Source of the DNA: Treponema_I sp045631425 | GTDB taxonomy: Bacteria > Spirochaetota > Spirochaetia > Treponematales > Treponemataceae | DNA: 15,996 nt | NCBI GenBank assembly: GCA_045631425.1 | Contig: JAZQUR010000086.1 | Location: 1 to 15,996, forward strand | Direction: 5' to 3' | Shown here: positions 12,877-15,996 of the stretch, in pieces | Layout: each line of letters opens with the position of its first letter | Position numbering within the stretch: position 1 is the stretch's first letter | Translations under genes and position numbers: made by a program | Notes under the pieces: generated by a model | What the model saw: only the letters and a program-made list of their open reading frames with translations | Told to the model about the DNA's origin: nothing | Databases searched by the model: none

Positions 12877-14211
12877 CTAGTTGTTAAATAAATATCTAAA
12901 ATCGCTAAACATAGCAATACAAAATAGCACTGCAATAAATGCAAGCCCAATAAATTGTACATAATACATGATTTTTGGAGAAAGCTTCTTACGTGAAACT
13001 GTTTCTATTAGTGCAAAAAGTATTAATCCACCGTCTAAAATTGGGATTGGAAGCAAATTCATGATGAACAATGAAATGCTAATTAAAGCCAAAAAGTTAA
13101 GAACAGTTACTAAGCCAGTTGAAAAACTTGCTGAAAATCCTGCAACTGCAGTTTCTCCAATCATTTGAGTTATTCTAATTGGTCCAGAAACAGCGGATGT
13201 TAACTCCACGCCTTTAAATAAAAGTCCTATACTTTTGAAAGTTAAGCCGATTGTCTCGACTGTTTCTAAAAAACCTTGTTTTATTGAACCAAAAAATCCG
13301 TATGTCTTTGTATGATATTGATTTGATGCAAATCGAATACCAACATCTTCTGTTTGTAAATCTAATATTCCAGAAAAACTTCCAAAATCATTTTTCCACT
13401 GAATTAATGCAGTTTCTTTTCCTGTAATGTTTTGTGATATGTCGTTTGTATTAAAAACTGGCTGATTATCAACCATTGTGATGACTGATTCTGGTGTTAA
13501 ACCGATTTTATCAGCTGAACTTTCAGAAATAATTTCTGCAACAACAGGATCAACCCAGTTTAATACACCAATTTTTCCAGCTCCAGTAGAAGTGTCTAAT
13601 TCGGTTCTAACTGTAATATTTAGTTTTTCCCCATCCCGTAGAACAGTGAAAATCAAATCTTCATTTGGATGTAGTGAAACATAAGAAGAAATATCTGCAA
13701 AATTGATAATTGGTTCATCATCAATCTGGATGATTGTATCCCCAGTTTTTATTCCTGCATCTCCTGCAGGTGATGAAATATCTGCGTAAACATCACTTGC
13801 TACAATGATTTTGCTTGGTGTACTGTAATAATTATAACCAATTGCAGAAATGATGATAAAAGCTAAAAATGCAAAAAGTACGTTAAAAAAAGGGCCCATA
13901 AAAGCGATAAAAGCTCGTTTTAATGGATGAATTCCGTAAAAAGAATCAGGCTCACCTTGAATTTCTGGATAATTATTTTCAAGAGCTTCTGTAAAAGCTT
14001 TTTCACCTTTCATTTCACAATATCCACCAAGTGGAATAAGAGAAAGTCGATAGTCAGTACCCTTTATAGTTTTGTGTAAGAGAATTGGTCCCATTCCAAC
14101 TGAAAAAGCTTCAACTTTTACACCACAAATTTTTGAAGCAATTAGATGGCCTGTTTCGTGTATTAAAACAATCAATCCAAGACCTAAAATTCCATATAAA
14201 ATAGTTAGCAT
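12877..14211 (-). CDS. rseP: Site-2 intramembrane zinc metalloprotease RseP
   Basis: Cleaves single-pass membrane proteins within the inner membrane; in Gram-negatives it acts on anti-sigma factors and leftover signal peptides. The 444-residue product has the catalytic HETGH at residues 18-22 in the first membrane segment and LDG at 392-394 supplying the third zinc ligand. GGYCEMKGE is at 62-70 and the second membrane segment at about 100-126. Two PDZ domains follow (around 140-200, with GDAGIKTGDTIIQIDDEPI, and 222-300, with ADKIGLTPESVITMVDNQPV), then C-terminal membrane segments. Two PDZ domains are typical of outer-membraned bacteria. The start overlaps the dxr stop by 7 bases, so translation is coupled. 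Confidence 0.95.
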   Translation of the reverse strand: MLTILYGILGLGLIVLIHETGHLIASKICGVKVEAFSVGMGPILLHKTIKGTDYRLSLIPLGGYCEMKGEKAFTEALENNYPEIQGEPDSFYGIHPLKRAFIAFMGPFFNVLFAFLAFIIISAIGYNYYSTPSKIIVASDVYADISSPAGDAGIKTGDTIIQIDDEPIINFADISSYVSLHPNEDLIFTVLRDGEKLNITVRTELDTSTGAGKIGVLNWVDPVVAEIISESSADKIGLTPESVITMVDNQPVFNTNDISQNITGKETALIQWKNDFGSFSGILDLQTEDVGIRFASNQYHTKTYGFFGSIKQGFLETVETIGLTFKSIGLLFKGVELTSAVSGPIRITQMIGETAVAGFSASFSTGLVTVLNFLALISISLFIMNLLPIPILDGGLILFALIETVSRKKLSPKIMYYVQFIGLAFIAVLFCIAMFSDFRYLFNN

Positions 14212-15323
14212 ATTTGTTCCTTTGCAAAATCTCTTGCCATAGAATCAAACAACAAAACTTCTTCGTAGGTAACAGGTAATTTTGACCAGTCTTTGGACAT
14301 TACTTTTTCAGTGATTTTGGAAATATCGTAAAAACCAATTTTATGGTTGATAAAAGCGTCTACAGCAATTTCGTTTGCAGCATTAAAAGCTATAGGGTAA
14401 GAACCACCAAGAGAAGCCGCTTTGAAACCAAGAGCAAGCATTGGAAACTTTTCTAGGTCTGGTTTTGCGAAAGTACAAGATAAAGGATTTTCAACTGGAT
14501 TTAGTGATAAATCCAATGGAGGTAAAGAGCTTTTTGTAAAATTTGGCCATGTCAAAGCTGATAAAATCGGATGACACATATCCGGATGAGACATTTGACT
14601 ATATAAAACACCGTCTTTTGTACGAATAAGTGAATGAACTAAACTTTGAGGATGAATAGTAACTTCAACTTTTGAAGCTGGAACATTGAAAAGTTTAACA
14701 GCTTCTATAACTTCCAAAGCTTTATTTGCTAAAGTTGCGCTGTCAATGGTGATTTTTCTTCCCATATTCCATGTAGGATGTTTTAGCGCATCTTCTACAG
14801 TAACTTTTTCAAGCTGTTCTTTTGTGAACATTCTGAAAGGACCACAGCTTGCTGTTAAAACAACTGTGTCCACTGAATCAGCACCAAATTTTTCTACTAA
14901 ATTAAATACAGCTGAATGTTCAGAATCTACTGGCAAAATCTTACAATTATTTTTATGTGCTAAATCGTAAACGATGTGAGATGCCATAACAATGGTTTCT
15001 TTATTTGCTAAAGCAAGGTCAATGCCGTTTTCGAGAGTGTAAATCGAAGGTAAAAGTCCTGCTGCACCTGCAATTCCGTTTACACAAATATCTGCCTTTG
15101 AAGATGTTATAACTTTTTTTATGCCTTCAATACCATCTGCTTTATCGTTTGAAAGACAAATATTATCACAATTATACTTTTTTGATAATTTTTCAAGTTC
15201 TTCTTTATTCGAATGGGCAGTTAAACCAACAACTTGAAACAAATCAGAAAATTCATCAATAATTTTTAATGTACTTTTACCAATGGAACCAGTACAACCT
15301 AAAACTACAATTTTCTTTTTCAT
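14205..15323 (-). CDS. dxr: 1-deoxy-D-xylulose-5-phosphate reductoisomerase
   Basis: Converts DXP to MEP with NADPH, the first committed step of the non-mevalonate isoprenoid pathway. The 372-residue product shows the NADPH-binding GCTGSIGKSTL (9-19), ALANKET (104-110), the metal-binding VDSEHSA (132-138, D133 and E135), the flexible loop HPTWNMGRKITIDSAT (182-197) over the active site, NKALEVIEA (200-208) with the third metal-binding glutamate, and HPQS (224-227). The phosphate-contact motif reads TASCGPFR where most relatives have a second glycine in place of cysteine. ATG 15323 is 5 bases after the cdsA stop, without a strong Shine-Dalgarno, so it probably relies on coupling. Confidence 0.96.
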   Translation of the reverse strand: MKKKIVVLGCTGSIGKSTLKIIDEFSDLFQVVGLTAHSNKEELEKLSKKYNCDNICLSNDKADGIEGIKKVITSSKADICVNGIAGAAGLLPSIYTLENGIDLALANKETIVMASHIVYDLAHKNNCKILPVDSEHSAVFNLVEKFGADSVDTVVLTASCGPFRMFTKEQLEKVTVEDALKHPTWNMGRKITIDSATLANKALEVIEAVKLFNVPASKVEVTIHPQSLVHSLIRTKDGVLYSQMSHPDMCHPILSALTWPNFTKSSLPPLDLSLNPVENPLSCTFAKPDLEKFPMLALGFKAASLGGSYPIAFNAANEIAVDAFINHKIGFYDISKITEKVMSKDWSKLPVTYEEVLLFDSMARDFAKEQIC

Positions 15324-15328
15324 AGAGT

Positions 15329-15996
15329 TTAGAATATTTTTACCAATAAATAGAATACAGGAGCTGCTAAAAGCAGAGAATCTACAGAATCTAGAATTCC
15401 ACCACGACCAGGAATGATATTTCCAGAATCTTTTACATCAACATCACGTTTAAAAACAGATTCAATTAAATCTCCAATTATTGCGAAAATTGATGTAACA
15501 AGAGTTAGAGAAACAATTTCCCAATTAGAAATGTGAGAAAAATATTGATCAAATAGTGGAATATATCTAGTAACTAAAAATACAACAATGATAGTAGCAA
15601 TAATTCCACCTACAAAACCTGCAATGCTTTTGTTTGGACTTGCTTTGATATATCCACGATTATTTTTACCAAAAAGCATACCGAAAAACCATGCAAATGA
15701 ATCTGTTCCAAATACAATTACCAAAAAAAGAGTCATATATATGGAATTAACGATTGGATTTTGTAAATTTGGACTACCCATAAACCATGATTTTGAAGTC
15801 ATTTTTATGATAAATGAGAAAAAATAACCAGAATATAGGATTGTTAATAATGAAGTACAAATTCTTTGAATTGATGTTGCAAAATTATCTTCAGCATTCT
15901 TCTTTGAAAAAATTTCTGCTAAAAAACAAAGTGATAAAGCTAAAAATATAGAAAAAATAATAAAATCAGAATTAAATCCAATATAAATTTGTGATG
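15329..15996 (-). CDS. cdsA: Phosphatidate cytidylyltransferase, 5' end beyond the window
   Basis: Makes CDP-diacylglycerol from phosphatidate and CTP in the inner membrane, the branch point of phospholipid synthesis. The frame stays open from the stop at 15329 to the right edge of the window (about 222 codons), so the ATG at 15802 is internal and the true start lies outside. The visible part has several hydrophobic membrane segments and the family signature near the C-terminus, SVFKRDVDVKDSGNIIPGRG followed by GILDSVDS. Here the common PGHGG reads PGRGG and D-R-x-D reads D-S-V-D, a substituted form of the signature. Upstream gene of the dxr-rseP unit. Confidence 0.93.
   Translation of the reverse strand, partial: SQIYIGFNSDFIIFSIFLALSLCFLAEIFSKKNAEDNFATSIQRICTSLLTILYSGYFFSFIIKMTSKSWFMGSPNLQNPIVNSIYMTLFLVIVFGTDSFAWFFGMLFGKNNRGYIKASPNKSIAGFVGGIIATIIVVFLVTRYIPLFDQYFSHISNWEIVSLTLVTSIFAIIGDLIESVFKRDVDVKDSGNIIPGRGGILDSVDSLLLAAPVFYLLVKIF

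Noticed and set aside
15329..15802. cdsA as a complete 157-residue protein starting at 15802
   Set aside because: The frame remains open with hydrophobic, CdsA-like sequence to the window edge, and 157 residues is far too short for the family.

Overview
The window reads as chromosomal DNA of a low-GC spirochaete, most probably a Treponema. The gene set is housekeeping and the coding density is high. The order rpsF-ssb-rpsR-rplI-dnaB, and the block [beta-propeller protein]-rseP-dxr-cdsA, match what I remember of Treponema pallidum (around TP0058-TP0062 and TP0600-TP0602). That comparison is from memory and was not searched. A double-PDZ RseP points to a cell with an outer membrane. No tRNA, rRNA, CRISPR array, transposase or phage gene is visible.

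Layout. Positions 1-353 hold a possible 3' end of a plus-strand gene, a GC-rich structured island (171-280) and a bidirectional terminator. Next come hisS (minus) and coaX (plus), read divergently from one short AT-rich promoter region. From 2507 to 3450 a P-loop nucleotide-kinase-like gene and an unknown 113-aa gene are each preceded by a copy of the same ~145-bp element made of four tandem hairpins. Two back-to-back terminators (3804-3911) close this block. A small HMA-fold gene and the operon rsmD - 113-aa helical protein - TPR protein - rlmN are read on the minus strand. At 7454 a strong divergent promoter starts the plus-strand ribosomal/replication operon rpsF-ssb-rpsR-rplI-dnaB, with a second hairpin-rich spacer (8671-8810) before rplI. 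The window ends with the minus-strand envelope/isoprenoid cluster cdsA (5'-truncated by the window edge) - dxr - rseP - secreted beta-propeller protein.

How the genes fit together. Most are for translation and its quality (hisS, rlmN, rsmD, bS6, bS18, bL9), replication (SSB, DnaB), cofactor and nucleotide supply (CoaX, CMP-kinase-like) and envelope building (Dxr for isoprenoids, CdsA for CDP-diacylglycerol, RseP for intramembrane proteolysis). The genes are ordinary; the unusual signal lies between them. The two four-hairpin elements at 2535-2683 and 3291-3436 are about 85% identical by eye and carry compensatory base changes in one stem. Each ends in a terminator-like hairpin directly before the Shine-Dalgarno of the next gene. 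One copy is bracketed by a 14-bp direct repeat that duplicates the Shine-Dalgarno and start codon. This looks like a small non-coding, possibly mobile, hairpin element that settles in 5' leaders without destroying the downstream ribosome-binding site.
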